The notes beneath the pieces were generated by a model. That model was not told where the DNA came from. It was given only the letters and a program-made list of their open reading frames with translations, and made no database searches. Shown here piece after piece: positions 9,191 through 23,300 of a stretch of DNA of 64,000 bases. Position numbers and translations under genes: made by a program. Source of the stretch: Syngnathus acus (Eukaryota > Chordata > Actinopteri > Syngnathiformes > Syngnathidae); the NCBI RefSeq assembly GCF_901709675.1, contig NC_051108.1, positions 1,302,001 to 1,366,000 on the forward strand. The letters run 5' to 3'. Every line of letters starts with the position of its first letter. Positions within the stretch are counted from its first letter, which is position 1.

Positions 9191-12100
9191 CTCAAGAGCG
9201 ACTTTTTCTTTCAGATCGCAACTGAAAGAACTTTAGTCTTGAAATATGACAAATCCGTTCACTTATTAAATGACAACTTAATATTCGAACATTATTATTG
9301 ACGCTTTATTCAGTTTCTCCTTTTGTAAAATGACTTACCTTACTTATATTATAAACATTACAGTGGTCATATTAAGATTGTTTTTCTCTTCGGGTCATAT
9401 TTGGAGTGCAAAGTCCACCCAAATGAGAATATGATATAGAGGATTTATAAAAATCTGTCCGAGAAGATCGGGAAGGCGTGTCGGGGTGTTTTGCTTTCCA
9501 TCCGCTTTTATTTGTTGAATTCTTCTGATGCCGTTTTGCTCTTGTGTGTGCGTAATACGGGCGGGCGGGTGTTTCCCTGCCTGCCTGCCGGGCTCAGCTG
9601 CTACTTGGCCTGCCAACATTCCACTGGCATCAAGCGCTTGCATCAGGAAAAGAAAGTGACACGAGAGTGACTCCACTTTTTGTCGGGTGCCTTATTATTA
9701 GAAGCCGACAAACCGTGCGTGCGTGTGTGCTAATAATACAAACTGATCTACGACGTCTTCATTTAGCTGCACTGTCACACACACGTCACGTATACACACA
9801 TACACAATTAGGCAAGTATTTTTTCAGATTCACTCTTCGACTCACTGACACTGTGCGGAAACTTCTAGAACTTAAAAACTCATTTGACACAACGACAAGA
9901 GAAAATGGACAAAGATGGTGAGTCGCTGTCCACCTGCCGCAGTATAGCGCCAACTACTGCTCAATTTGTTTGGCCAAAAGTATCGGTGACTGGGATTGGC
10001 AGCTTTCACGAGTATCCAATACTTTAAAAGAAGTCATTTACATTCAAATAAAGAAAAAAAATAAGTAAAGAGATTTTAAAACTAGCCGACGGGACCGCTT
10101 GAATAGCAGTTGGGAATTTGGGTAAAGTGATTAATGATGAGAAAGGTCAAAGGGCAAATCCTGCGTTGTCACGTCATTCAAACAAATAAGCAAAACTAGT
10201 CGTTATGGAAACGCGCTCACAGCTTTGGTGAACTTTGAACTGGTTTCACTTTCCTTATGACACCGCGCTCATTTCGTCACAGGGATTTTGGGAGAAGAAA
10301 AAGTGAAAGCCTTCTGCCATCACTTCTCAATTATGATCTAACGACAAGACAAAGAAGTGACATCAGTCACTTTACGGGATGGAGGTGACAAGGGAGTCAC
10401 GTTTTATACAAATACACCCTTCCTCAAAATGTCAGCATAAATGTGATTTTTATTTGCTCAATCAAAAATGTGTTTTTAAATGATCCTCAATAAATCAAAC
10501 AATTTATTGTAGCCCACCGGCGTGAAGCGTGTGCCGGTACCGGCGTTATTATTTCATGGGCACATCCGAGAGGTGATGTCATGCGCCGGTGACGCCACCT
10601 CTTCCGGGAAGCGGCGGATCTTCCGCTGCATCCCCCCCATGCTCCTAACAATCCCGCATCTTCCTCATTACGGCCAATCCGGGAAATCAAGCTTCACGGC
10701 ACCGGGCTCTTCCTTCCTTCCTTCCACCTCCCCGTGCCAACAGTCACAATAGAGAGAGAGAGCGAGCGAGAGAGGGCGAGAGAACGAAAGAGAAGGATAA
10801 CGTTGGTTTGAACAGCTTCCGATGACATGAACTCATGTGCGTTGGCCCTATTCAAATAAATAAATGTAAAATAATTGATATTACTCCTTACAATAAAATA
10901 TCAAAATGATAATAATAATAAGCATTCGAATCAAATGGCACAGTGAGGTATTGCGTTGGCATCATGTGACTTGACTGACAATTCCTGACATTTCTCACCA
11001 AAACAAATGACGACGATTGCTCGAGAATGTAGACGGACGGGTTGGGAAACCTCAGTTGGCCTCCAACATTTAAGTGACGCCACCTATCAAGTTTTCAATT
11101 TGAATACGAGACCAAATAAGGTCGCAAGATGCTTGTTGGTGTATCACTCCACACCAAAGTCGTCTTGAAATGAAATGATGAGGTTGGTTTTGATTGACTA
11201 ATTAAATACTCTTGGGGTTTTTTTTCAGGCTTGGGAATTGCACACGGATTGGAAATTCCAATTTGGGGTTTTTGTTTTGGGTATACAAAAGAGCAGAGCT
11301 AAATATAAAGGCAAATAAAAGGTCAGATTCCTCGCAATTGGGGAGGGGGCAAGTGTTTGGGTCGGTTTCATCACAGAAAGGTCAATAAGAAAACATTCCG
11401 GCCAGGATTCCCAGACTGGACCGGCGTGGCGTCACACATTCTTCTGCCTCCATGTGTGTGTGTGGGGGGGTATATTTACATGATGTGTACACACACACGT
11501 GCGTGCACAAACACACTCATGTACACATTGTGTGCCCTCCTTTTGGCACGGGGCCATAAAAAAAGCATCAAGAGCTGAGAATATGGCATGATGCAAAAAG
11601 GCATGACGTCATCCGGCACGGGATTGGGTAATGGCACAATCACATGACTACGCATACGCTTGGCTGCTAACATAGCAATACTGTTTGTGTGCTCAGGTGA
11701 GATGACCTCACCACAGTCTTGAGTCCGAGTGAGCTCAGCTGGCATCATCCAGAAAGCCTAATGAGGGATTGACCCCCCCCCGTCTCCCCCATCCTCCCCT
11801 CCGCCAAGCAGCACAGGCTGCTCTCAGCCAATGGGGTGGCAGCCTACGCCACGCTCAATAATGCAGGAATCCGCCGCTAGCGCGTGCGGGACGTTTGGGG
11901 GGGGTGGGTGCGAGATAACAGTATGATGACGGATGATGTCATCGCACCACACGCCCACTCGTGTGGCCGTAATTTGTGACTCAGCGGGATTACAAGCAGA
12001 GAAGAAATCAACCCAGCCACGTCACATCTTACTGGCAACCAGGATTTGCTTGGTCTCGTGCAATCTCGCCCAAATATAACATTTCAATGAACACTAAGGC

Positions 12101-13168
12101 AGATGATTGTCTTTCTTGCACACACGACCTTTTACCCTTTTCGGTGTGGTGCTAACTACTGGCAAGGAAGACTAACTCAATGGCAGATTTTGGTTTCGCC
12201 TTAAGTATCGGTGGCGTGTATCAGCATCTTTCACGACTACCTGATACCTTAAAATAAGTCCACTATTAGCTCGATACCAATATCAGGACGACTATTCCAA
12301 TGAAATATTGTTTATATATATATATATATGATACGGAATATTTTGGCATTGAATGAAAATCGTTTGGAAACATGGCAGAAATTGACGACATCATCCCCAC
12401 TGGCACCGCTTCGCTGTGTCGAAACTTCCATTCATGGAAAGACAACGAAAAGCACACGCGGAATGTTTGAACAGGTGATTTGACTGGTTGCCAGGTCAAC
12501 AATGACAGCAAAGACGCTGATGAAGAGGAAAATGAACAAGATGATGACGACAGGCCGAAGGATGGAAAAGTTCAAAGAAGAAAAGTTTTTGTTCTTGAAA
12601 GCGGCAGGTTAAACATATTTTTGTCTTGGTGTCTTCCACGCCCTAAACAGCGTTGATTAGGAAACAGGGTCGGATTTCCATGCGCCAAGCATGGAAAGAA
12701 AAAGTGTGCTTTTGCGTCATCCTGACTCAGCATTTTTCCTTTCCAACTGTGGTATAAAAGTTGTCAACTCTATAAGGTAGCCTACAATGCCTTTATACCT
12801 AATGTGTAATATTCAATGAATTTCATATCCAATTTTCAATATTAATTATTAGTTGTGATGCGACGATGCGGGATCCACCTAATATAGTATAAATCCATCA
12901 TATTTCATTTAAAAATCTAGAATGATGACATTAATTAAGAACTCATCATCTCGTCATACCAAGTAATGATTTTCCCCAGGATTAGTCCAACAGGGTGTTC
13001 CATATGTACAACAGCGACCTCTGTTGGCAGGACCACCAAAAGGTTTTAGCAAAGTCTAACAAGTGGATGTTTTGGGTTGCAATTATCATTTATCAGCAGA
13101 GAACTTAGTTCTATAAAATTAGTTTTATAAAATAACACACCTGGTAAATCTTCTAATAATATTTCTTC
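9191..13168. other. Gene-free stretch upstream of atf3
   Basis: About 4 kb without a supportable gene. It contains a GA-rich simple repeat (10751-10796), a perfect CRE at 11604-11611, (TA)n at 12312-12329, C-rich runs near 11774, and CA/GT-rich segments near 9780 and 11490. Short ORFs here have no family features. Its position upstream of an inducible gene makes it a plausible site for distal atf3 enhancers, but that is only inference. Confidence 0.5.
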
Positions 13169-13174
13169 TTTATT
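13169..13174 (-). terminator. pex3: Likely pex3 poly(A) signal
   Basis: AATAAA on the minus strand, 270 bp past the pex3 stop codon, followed further down by T-rich sequence of the minus strand. Confidence 0.45.
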
Positions 13175-13443
13175 GATATTAATTCCTTCTCCCTGCATGG
13201 CGTCTGAGACTAATTCTGCGGCATCTTAAGTCAATCGTCACCACTTAAAAGTCCAAGCGGCCATTTGGTTGATGGCGTGATGTGTCCTCACGTGAAACCA
13301 CGCGGGTGAGGAGAAACAAAATGGCGGCCGCGTGTCCCACTTACCTGCCGCCTCTGCCAGGGCGTCAAAATACAGTGCATGTCGTAATCCACCACGGGTC
13401 GATTTAAAAGAAAGAAAAAAAAAAAAAGTTGGTCCTTGGAGTC

Positions 13444-15474
13444 CTACTGGCGCACTTCCTGTGGCGTGCTGAAGCTGTCGTACACGTTGGCGGCAAACTC
13501 CTTCACGTCGTCGTTCAGCAGAAGCTCCTGAAGGATGACGAGTGGAACTTTAGTTTGTCCATTTTCTAGCTTGCTACCCTGTGTGATGATGCTGATGATG
13601 ATTGTTACCTGAGCAAAGTGTCCCGGTGTCTCGCTGCAGATGGTGTTGATCTGACCGTTGACGATGGGGATGATCTTGGCCAGCGGAAGACTGACGGTCA
13701 ACAGACTGAACATCCCAAAGAGCACGAGGCAGGATTAGACGCCAATCCGACCTGTGCGCGCACACACACGGAAACTAACCTGTGAGGGTCGGCGTTGTGG
13801 GCGGAGTCACCAGGCGGCGGGTGGAAGAACTGCGCCAGGTTGTCGAGGAGACGGGCGAATCCTCGCTGCAGGCACGTGGTCAACACCGCGCTGAAGTCAG
13901 GACTGAACACACAAACGACAGCGTCAACACGCGGGTTTGCTCGCTGGCAAGATGGGCTGGCTACCTGTCCATCATGTCTCTGGTTTCGTTAAGCAGGCGG
14001 ATGGTCAGGACGTCGCTCTCCGTCAGACCACAAGCCTGAACGTCATTCCACGAGGCGGCATCTTGGTAAGTCGCTTTGCTTTGGGACAAGAAAAAAGAAA
14101 AACCGGACCTGATCGGCGAGGGCGTTGTCGTCGTCGGCCATCATGTAAGAGGAGAGCGGGCGGCAAGACTCCACCTCGGCGCGGATCCAATTAAGGTGTT
14201 GCTCCAACTCCGCCAGACTCAAACTTTGCTTCAGACACATGCTGCGTACACACGTTGCGCAATCGAGTGTGTGTCAGTGCACAATGTTTGTGTGTGTTTC
14301 TTCTTACCCGTCCAAGGAGTTCTGCACCGACTTCTTCACGACGGAGATCAAGTGTGTCAAACCTAGACGCACACAATTTGATTGAGACCTAAAAAAAGTT
14401 GCTTGTGAATTTTTTTCATTACCATCGCCGAGGAGATGTTGAATACTGGACAAGTACTGCTGCTGGACCTCGGGTGGCGCTTGAGGAGTCTGACAACACA
14501 CGCACACATGTTCAACTTTTCTGTTTCTAGGGATTTGTACCCTTCTCAGCACGTTGCTCACCGAAGCGGGCTTGCCCACAGAGTTGTCCAGGTAGAGGTA
14601 GCCTCCGATGATGTTGAGCTGGATCCTCAGAAGGACCACCAGCATGCAGGTGCTGTACACGGACACCAGGCTGCGCGTGAAACCTGACGCACGGGACGCC
14701 GCCAAATGAGCTCAAGAAATGCCAGCAGAGAGTCACAAGTGCCACTTACTGATGATCTTCAAATCCTCCCAGATGTCCATTTTGTTGGCCGGCCTGTCGA
14801 GTTGGGGAGAAGATTGCAAATGTCAGCAGGTTCTACATCAAAGTCTGTTTGGGCTTTGCTACTCTGCAACACACTGGCCTGTTTTTTAGGATGGCGGTGA
14901 GGCTTTCCGAGTTGAGCTGGTTGACGATGGCTTCTCTCAGCGGAGGCAACATCGACAAAACTGAAACACACACACATAAAACACATCTTAACAACTTTAC
15001 CGCTTTGACTTTTGATTGACTTCCTCACCGGTCATGTTGCACGTTCTCTGGTTGCTCTCAAAGTGGTATTGACGTCTGGCCAGAGCGATGTACTCAATGG
15101 CCTCCTTCTCTTGGAGCTCCCTGATCTTGGATCGGGCATATTTGCCCAGGAAATAGACACCTAGTGGGAGGGCAGAATCATATATTGACAAAAACACAAT
15201 CATGTATTAACGAATTGAAAACCCTAACACAACAAGGAAGATAATGAGCATGCCAATGGAAAGTATTGGAAAGTATTAAGTACATATTAACAATCAAAAC
15301 GATCGTCCTATTGGACTATAACCAAATGTCAAGACGACTCAGCTACTCATTCACCAGAGTGTAGCATTAGCACGCAGGCTAATAGTTTCTACTGTACATA
15401 CCTCCGACTACAGCTCCGGTGAAGATAAATTTCCTCTTGTGACGCTTCACAAAATTCCAAACGGACGAAAACAT
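13444..15474 (-). CDS. pex3: PEX3 peroxisomal membrane docking factor for PEX19
   Basis: Twelve exons (15402-15474, 15029-15160, 14879-14960, 14750-14793, 14562-14683, 14423-14489, 14308-14362, 14109-14241, 13965-14035, 13780-13902, 13609-13705, 13444-13527) give 360 residues; human PEX3 has 373. The N-terminal KRHKRKFIF plus the hydrophobic TGAVVGGVYFLG is the membrane anchor and peroxisome-targeting part. [17 protein letters not shown], the IWEDLKII block with the PEX19-contacting Trp, [27 protein letters not shown] and [13 protein letters not shown] are all conserved. PEX3 anchors PEX19 with its cargo and is needed to make peroxisomal membranes. One intron (14794-14878) has a GC donor; all other introns are GT-AG. 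It is head to head with adat2, as in mammals. Confidence 0.95.
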
Positions 15475-15944
15475 GCTCGCACGCCGAGGAATGGCCAGCG
15501 GTATAATCCGTACATTTATCTTTGGACGCGGTGTTGGAGCAACATGTTCACGATACCATGAGTGTCAAGTCTTCCGCTCGGTTAGCAGCATGCTAACTGT
15601 CAACAGCGTACCCGGAAGTGGTATCTGACGTAGGCGGAGAAAAGCGGCGAAGAAGAACTGAATGAAAAAAGTTAAGACAATTTTAATATTAATTATAACT
15701 AACTTTTTTCTAATAGTGTAATTTGTGAGGTAACGATTGAATAAAATGATTGAATAAAAACCACTACAAAGAATATTGAAGAACTTAATCGGGTCCGTCC
15801 AATATTATCTTCCCCCGTCTGTGCAGCTTCCGGATCTTGTACGCCCTGCAACAGAGCACATTGAACTGGGAGTTGTTGTTTTTAAAATATTTAGTACCCT
15901 GCAACAATGTAGTTTTAGAAAGCTTATGCGAGGTTGCCATAGCA
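15475..15944. promoter_or_regulatory. Bidirectional pex3/adat2 promoter
   Basis: Only 470 bp separate the two divergent start codons, and no TATA box is clear in either direction. The pex3-proximal half is GC-richer (GTACCCGGAAGTGG near 15608 holds a CCGGAAGT ETS-type site, typical of housekeeping divergent promoters). The adat2 side is AT-rich. Mammalian PEX3 and ADAT2 are also divergent neighbours, so shared control is likely old. Confidence 0.65.
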
Positions 15945-16858
<914 letters not shown>

Positions 16859-16917
16859 GACAGATGATGTTCTGTTTATCTTCCGTTTTTTTTCTTCTTA
16901 CTCTTCAGGATACTTCT

Positions 16918-16923
16918 AATAAA
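16918..16923 (+). terminator. adat2: adat2 poly(A) signal (AATAAA)
   Basis: AATAAA lies 60 bp after the adat2 stop codon, preceded by a T-rich stretch; this would give a very short 3' UTR. Confidence 0.7.
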
Positions 16924-16972
16924 ATCTAAATAATCGAGTTGCATGTTTGAAACGCGAACACTGAATATCTTG

Positions 16973-16986
16973 CCAACAGGGGGCGC
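16973..16986 (+). promoter_or_regulatory. CTCF-like motif downstream of adat2
   Basis: CCAACAGGGGGCGC is a good CTCF-core match. A reverse-oriented, weaker one (minus strand CTGTAGAGGGCGCT) lies near 17315-17329, so the two face each other between adat2 and aig1. Confidence 0.4.
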
Positions 16987-17435
16987 AAGCGATTAACTTT
17001 ATTTTGAGCATGGAACTAAACAAGGCTCTGAACAACTTGATGGATTTATTGTTCAAGTTGATGACGTGACTCATCATTCAAGTTAAATACAGTAGTTTAG
17101 TCAGAACCTGGTCCATTAAATAGAGGTTATGTGTAGATTCAGCATCCTATAAGATTTTTTTTACCTTCACCAAGCAAAAAACAAACAAACTTGTAACTTG
17201 ACCTGTTTGGATGTGTACCATCTTGCCAAAGCATCCCCACAAGAAGAAAGGCGTCATGTAACCTAATCCAATAAGTAACCTGTATTATGCAACTGGGTCA
17301 ATGTGCTGGATACTCAGTAGCGCCCTCTACAGTTCAATGTCTCCTCAAGGCTTTGCACTGCACAAGATGAAAATGTCAAGAGTTTTGGGAAGGCCTCATC
17401 AGGACTTTTAATAAGAGTCAGTTGGAGACACACTC

Positions 17436-17500
17436 CAGTAGTGGGTAGAGTGGCTGGCTTGCAGTCGAAAGGTTCTGGGTTTGAATCTCATTTGATTTCT
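17436..17500 (+). mobile_element. tRNA-derived SINE head (degenerate)
   Basis: The stretch GTGGGTAGAGTGGCTGGCTT followed by GCAGTCGAAAGGTTCTGG and a box-B-like GGTTTGAATCT (17478-17488) looks like a Pol III promoter head of a tRNA-derived SINE. No complete cloverleaf can be folded and the acceptor stem is missing, so it is not a working tRNA gene. The family was not identified, and the 3' limit is uncertain. Confidence 0.45.
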
Positions 17501-17834
17501 GACTGGGTTCCGGTCATCTTTTATCCAGGGGCTCCCACATAAAATGGTGGCGAGGTCCATCAACATGCGAGGACGTCATGACAGAATATGACCTTTCGCT
17601 TGACATGTGACTCGGTGTGCTTTCAAGAAGATTCGTTTTGACGTATCCGTGTGCGCACTGCTTTGGTGAGATTAAAAAAAAAAAAAAAGTACAAAAGTGG
17701 GCGTCCAGTTTCCCATTTTCAGGCTTGTTGGTGTTGATGGAGTTCAAAGGTCACAGCGCTGCAATCCTGCTGTCTGGGTGGGCGGAGCTTGACGTGACCT
17801 CAGGTGTGACTCCACTGGCTCTCACAACTCAAGA

Positions 17835-19593
17835 TCATTCACATTTGATCTTTGCTAGAGGAGGAGGCGGGATTTTAAATCGATTCAGTGTGTGCGTGCG
17901 TGTGTGTTTATACCTGGGTGCGGTTGATACCAGATGTAGCTGTTAAGTATTTCTCCAAGCAAGTAGAAGATGCAAATGACGGCAGTGAGCACCGTGAAGA
18001 AGACGAGGCGGGCGAGCGGCGTGATGCGCTCCAGGACAGGGTACACCCACATGCCCGTCATCTGCTGTACCCAGCAAGTCCTGCACAAACAAAAGAAGGT
18101 CAGCGGCAGACACGTGGCGGAAGCCAAATGAACGAGGACGTCGGCACCAGAGGATGTAGCCCACGCCGAAGCAGCAGACGGCCACCAGGCCGCAAGACCT
18201 GCTGGGGTAGCGATGGTGGGTGGTGCGCATCTCGATGATGATGAACGGCAGCACGGTAGTGTGCTGAAAGGGAGGAGCCAAAAATGCGAATGCTAAAGAT
18301 TCTAAACTCGTGTGAAAACTCACCATGCCATGGTTGAGCCACTGAGGGATGAAGTTGTCCAGCAGTTTGGGGTAGACCAGCTCTCTGTCGTAAAGGTACA
18401 GACTCCAGAAGGTGAACACTACAAACTGAGAAGCCACAAAAACAACATTAAGGCACGCCAATATAGGCAATTCATAGCGGATGGAAAAAAAAAATAAAAA
18501 AAGTGACTCTGCCATTGGACATGCTCACCGCTCCGACAGGGAAGGCCAGGACGGCCATTATCCAGTCCCTCAGGCCAATCAGCTTCCTGAGCTGCCGCTC
18601 CTGCTCGCGGTTTTCGCCGGCTTTGGTCAGCAGACTGGAGACGTCGATCAAAACGCACAGGGCGAAGAACACCGCCTGGATCACCTGCGGAAAAATGGAA
18701 CAGGAGCGGGAGACAATAAATGATGGTATGTAGGTAGGCAATATTTTTTGAATTATTTGTGCATTGGAAAAAACATGATGCATTGCGAAATCATATGAAT
18801 ATGAGATGCAGATCCAGCAGTATGTGTGAAAAAAAAAACAATTGGAACGACCGGTGGACATCCACACAATAAAGCTGTCAATAAAGTTTAGAGCACCAGA
18901 TGTAAGCTTAGCATGACAGAGTCGAGGAACCATCAAGCGGCCCAGTGAAGAGAAAAACAATCCCTGTATTGTTCGGGCGCAGCCCGTGTGAGTGTGCATT
19001 GTTTTCACAAGCTAGTGAGAACAGAGGTCGTGTTTATTTGCACTTATCATGATGCTGTCACGCACTAAATTGAATTTGACATCACTCAAAAGTTGTGCTC
19101 GGAGGCTGACACAACCTGGGACAACATTGGAGAAAATAAAAGTCATGAATGAAAGGGAAGCGTCTCGTTCTTTATCTTCTACATGAGCTGTAAGGTGGGT
19201 GGCTACCATGCTAGCTCGTATGTTAGCCAACTAGCAGGACGGTGTGCAAAGCAAGGAGGATGTGCGTTCATGGCCTCATCCTTCCCTGCGACAGCCGCAT
19301 CAGCACCCCAGGTCAGAGACAAAGACCTGCTCAACCTCACTTTGTTGCATCAAAATGGCCAAAAAACGCGCTTTGGATTGAGTAGCGACGGCTAAACTAG
19401 CCGCGCCCGAAGCCGAGAAAGCCGAACTGAGTCGAGAAGAGCCGAGTCTCACCAGGTCGATGAAGGTAAGGAACTTCCAGCTGCCCCCGTAGGTCTGGTG
19501 CGCCGGCATGTCCAGAGCCTTGTAGTGGCATAGGATGGAGAAGTAGGAGAGCAGGATGGCCACGCGGAGGACCTGCGACGGGATGAGCGCCAT
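17835..19593 (-). CDS. aig1: AIG1 androgen-induced FAHFA hydrolase, multi-pass membrane protein
   Basis: Exons 19453-19593, 18529-18684, 18324-18425, 18148-18263, 17914-18080 and, less surely, 17835-17854 give about 233 residues (human AIG1 is close to 240). The start [17 protein letters not shown], the block [36 protein letters not shown] and [11 protein letters not shown] fit AIG1 rather than ADTRP. The nucleophilic Thr (residue 43, in FLTFID) and His134 (first residue of exon 4, HTTVLPF) are both present; in mammals these form the threonine-hydrolase site that cleaves fatty-acid esters of hydroxy fatty acids. After the family end LNSYIW the reading continues as YQPHP and splices to a short exon ending CE; if that splice is not used, the frame stops at about 17883. 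It ends toward adat2 and follows sgk1 on the same strand. Confidence 0.92.
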
Positions 19594-20443
19594 GATGATA
19601 CCCGCAAATCTCGGCTCGCTTTCGCCCTCTCCTCGCCCCCTTTTTTCTTCTTTTGTGGCACCTGACACCCCTCGGGTGTCTAGTTGGGGGTCGTGCCTGA
19701 TGCGGTTTTTGAGCGTCTGCGCTGCCCGCTGTCTAGTCCTCCCCTCCTCGCTCTTGCCTGCCCCCCCGTGGTGAAAAAGGTGTAGTTGCACATGCACCCT
19801 TTATACCAATTGTGCCCAACAGGGGGCGGTGTGAGACCATCAAAACACATCAGAAACAGCTCCATTTTTTATTGCAAACAACGCTCGTCTCATCTACATA
19901 CATTACAGACTATACGAGCACATCTTCACACTCACATCTCCACTGGCAATTTACAAACTTAAATAGCGTTCAGCAACATGACGAGCACACTAGTACAGAA
20001 TCGTTAGTGAATTAATGCTCGCTGACCGAAAGAAAAGAAAAACTGGGACCATGACACGTATAGGGCGCTGTGTTTGCACGTTGTGGCAGCATAGCAGCAA
20101 GTTTCTGTTGTTCACCATTTGCAATATTTTGGTGCGCAAAATGATCAGCTGCATTTTCAAGGTGCTGCAGCGCCCTCGTTTTAAGCGGGCCATCACAGCC
20201 CCCCCCCCCCCTCTAAAAGGCACCATTGACAACAAACGGCCACTCTGTAACATTCAGCGATCTCCTTTCTTCAACCTGTGAAATTTACAAAAAAAAAAAA
20301 AAGGAAAGAAAAAGAGGAATGATGACGGTGGCTACGTGGCGGAATGTGTGGTCAGCAACTTGGTCGCAAGTCGTTTGTGTTGTCCATTTGTGGAATATTT
20401 ACACACAGCAGTTTGTTGCAAAGTGACAAGAGTTCCCCCCCCC
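19594..20443. other. aig1 promoter and sgk1 3' UTR
   Basis: The aig1-proximal 200 bp forms its 5' UTR and promoter (pyrimidine-rich CCTCGCCCCCTTTTTTC). Bases from about 19868 up to 20443 are the likely sgk1 3' UTR, with AATAAA on the minus strand at 19868-19873. No ORF with family features was found. Confidence 0.6.
19868..19873 (-). terminator. sgk1: Likely sgk1 poly(A) signal
   Basis: AATAAA on the minus strand 571 bp after the sgk1 stop codon, inside an AT-rich 3' UTR-like stretch. Confidence 0.55.
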
Positions 20444-22963
<2,520 letters not shown>

Positions 22964-23300
22964 GTCGGCGAGGCCAAGGAAGGAAATGCAACACGGCGAA
23001 AAAGCAGCGACTGTCAGCTTTCAAGTTTGCCTCTTTTCCTTTATGACGAAGCCGAAGGAGGCGTTTCTGGGTAGGCGTGGCTCAAGAGACATCCTCGCTC
23101 CGATTGGACGAGCCGTGCGGGCATGGACCAATCGGAGAAGTCAACGCTCAGCAAGCGAGTCCTTCGGCCACGCCCTCGCTCCCGGCGTGCTGACGTCAAA
23201 TAACAAAAAGTAAGTGTTCTTTTCACTGCCTATTTGCACACTTTTTTTGCGCAAGAGCATCAAAGAGAACACCGTGTGACGATAAAAGCACGCCTGACTG
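22964..23300 (-). promoter_or_regulatory. sgk1: Proximal sgk1 promoter
   Basis: The region directly upstream of the short-isoform ATG holds a perfect CRE TGACGTCA (23191-23198). A weak glucocorticoid-response-like site AGAACACCGTGTGAC (23266-23280) has one perfect half-site and a poor second. Exact start site is unknown. SGK1 is classically induced by cAMP and glucocorticoid signalling; binding here is inferred. Confidence 0.5.

Noticed and set aside
17436-17500. A functional tRNA gene
   Set aside because: Box B is degenerate and no acceptor stem pairs; kept only as a SINE-like remnant.
23266-23280. A true glucocorticoid response element of sgk1
   Set aside because: Only the first half-site AGAACA is good; the second half matches three of six bases, so it was kept as a weak note inside the promoter entry.
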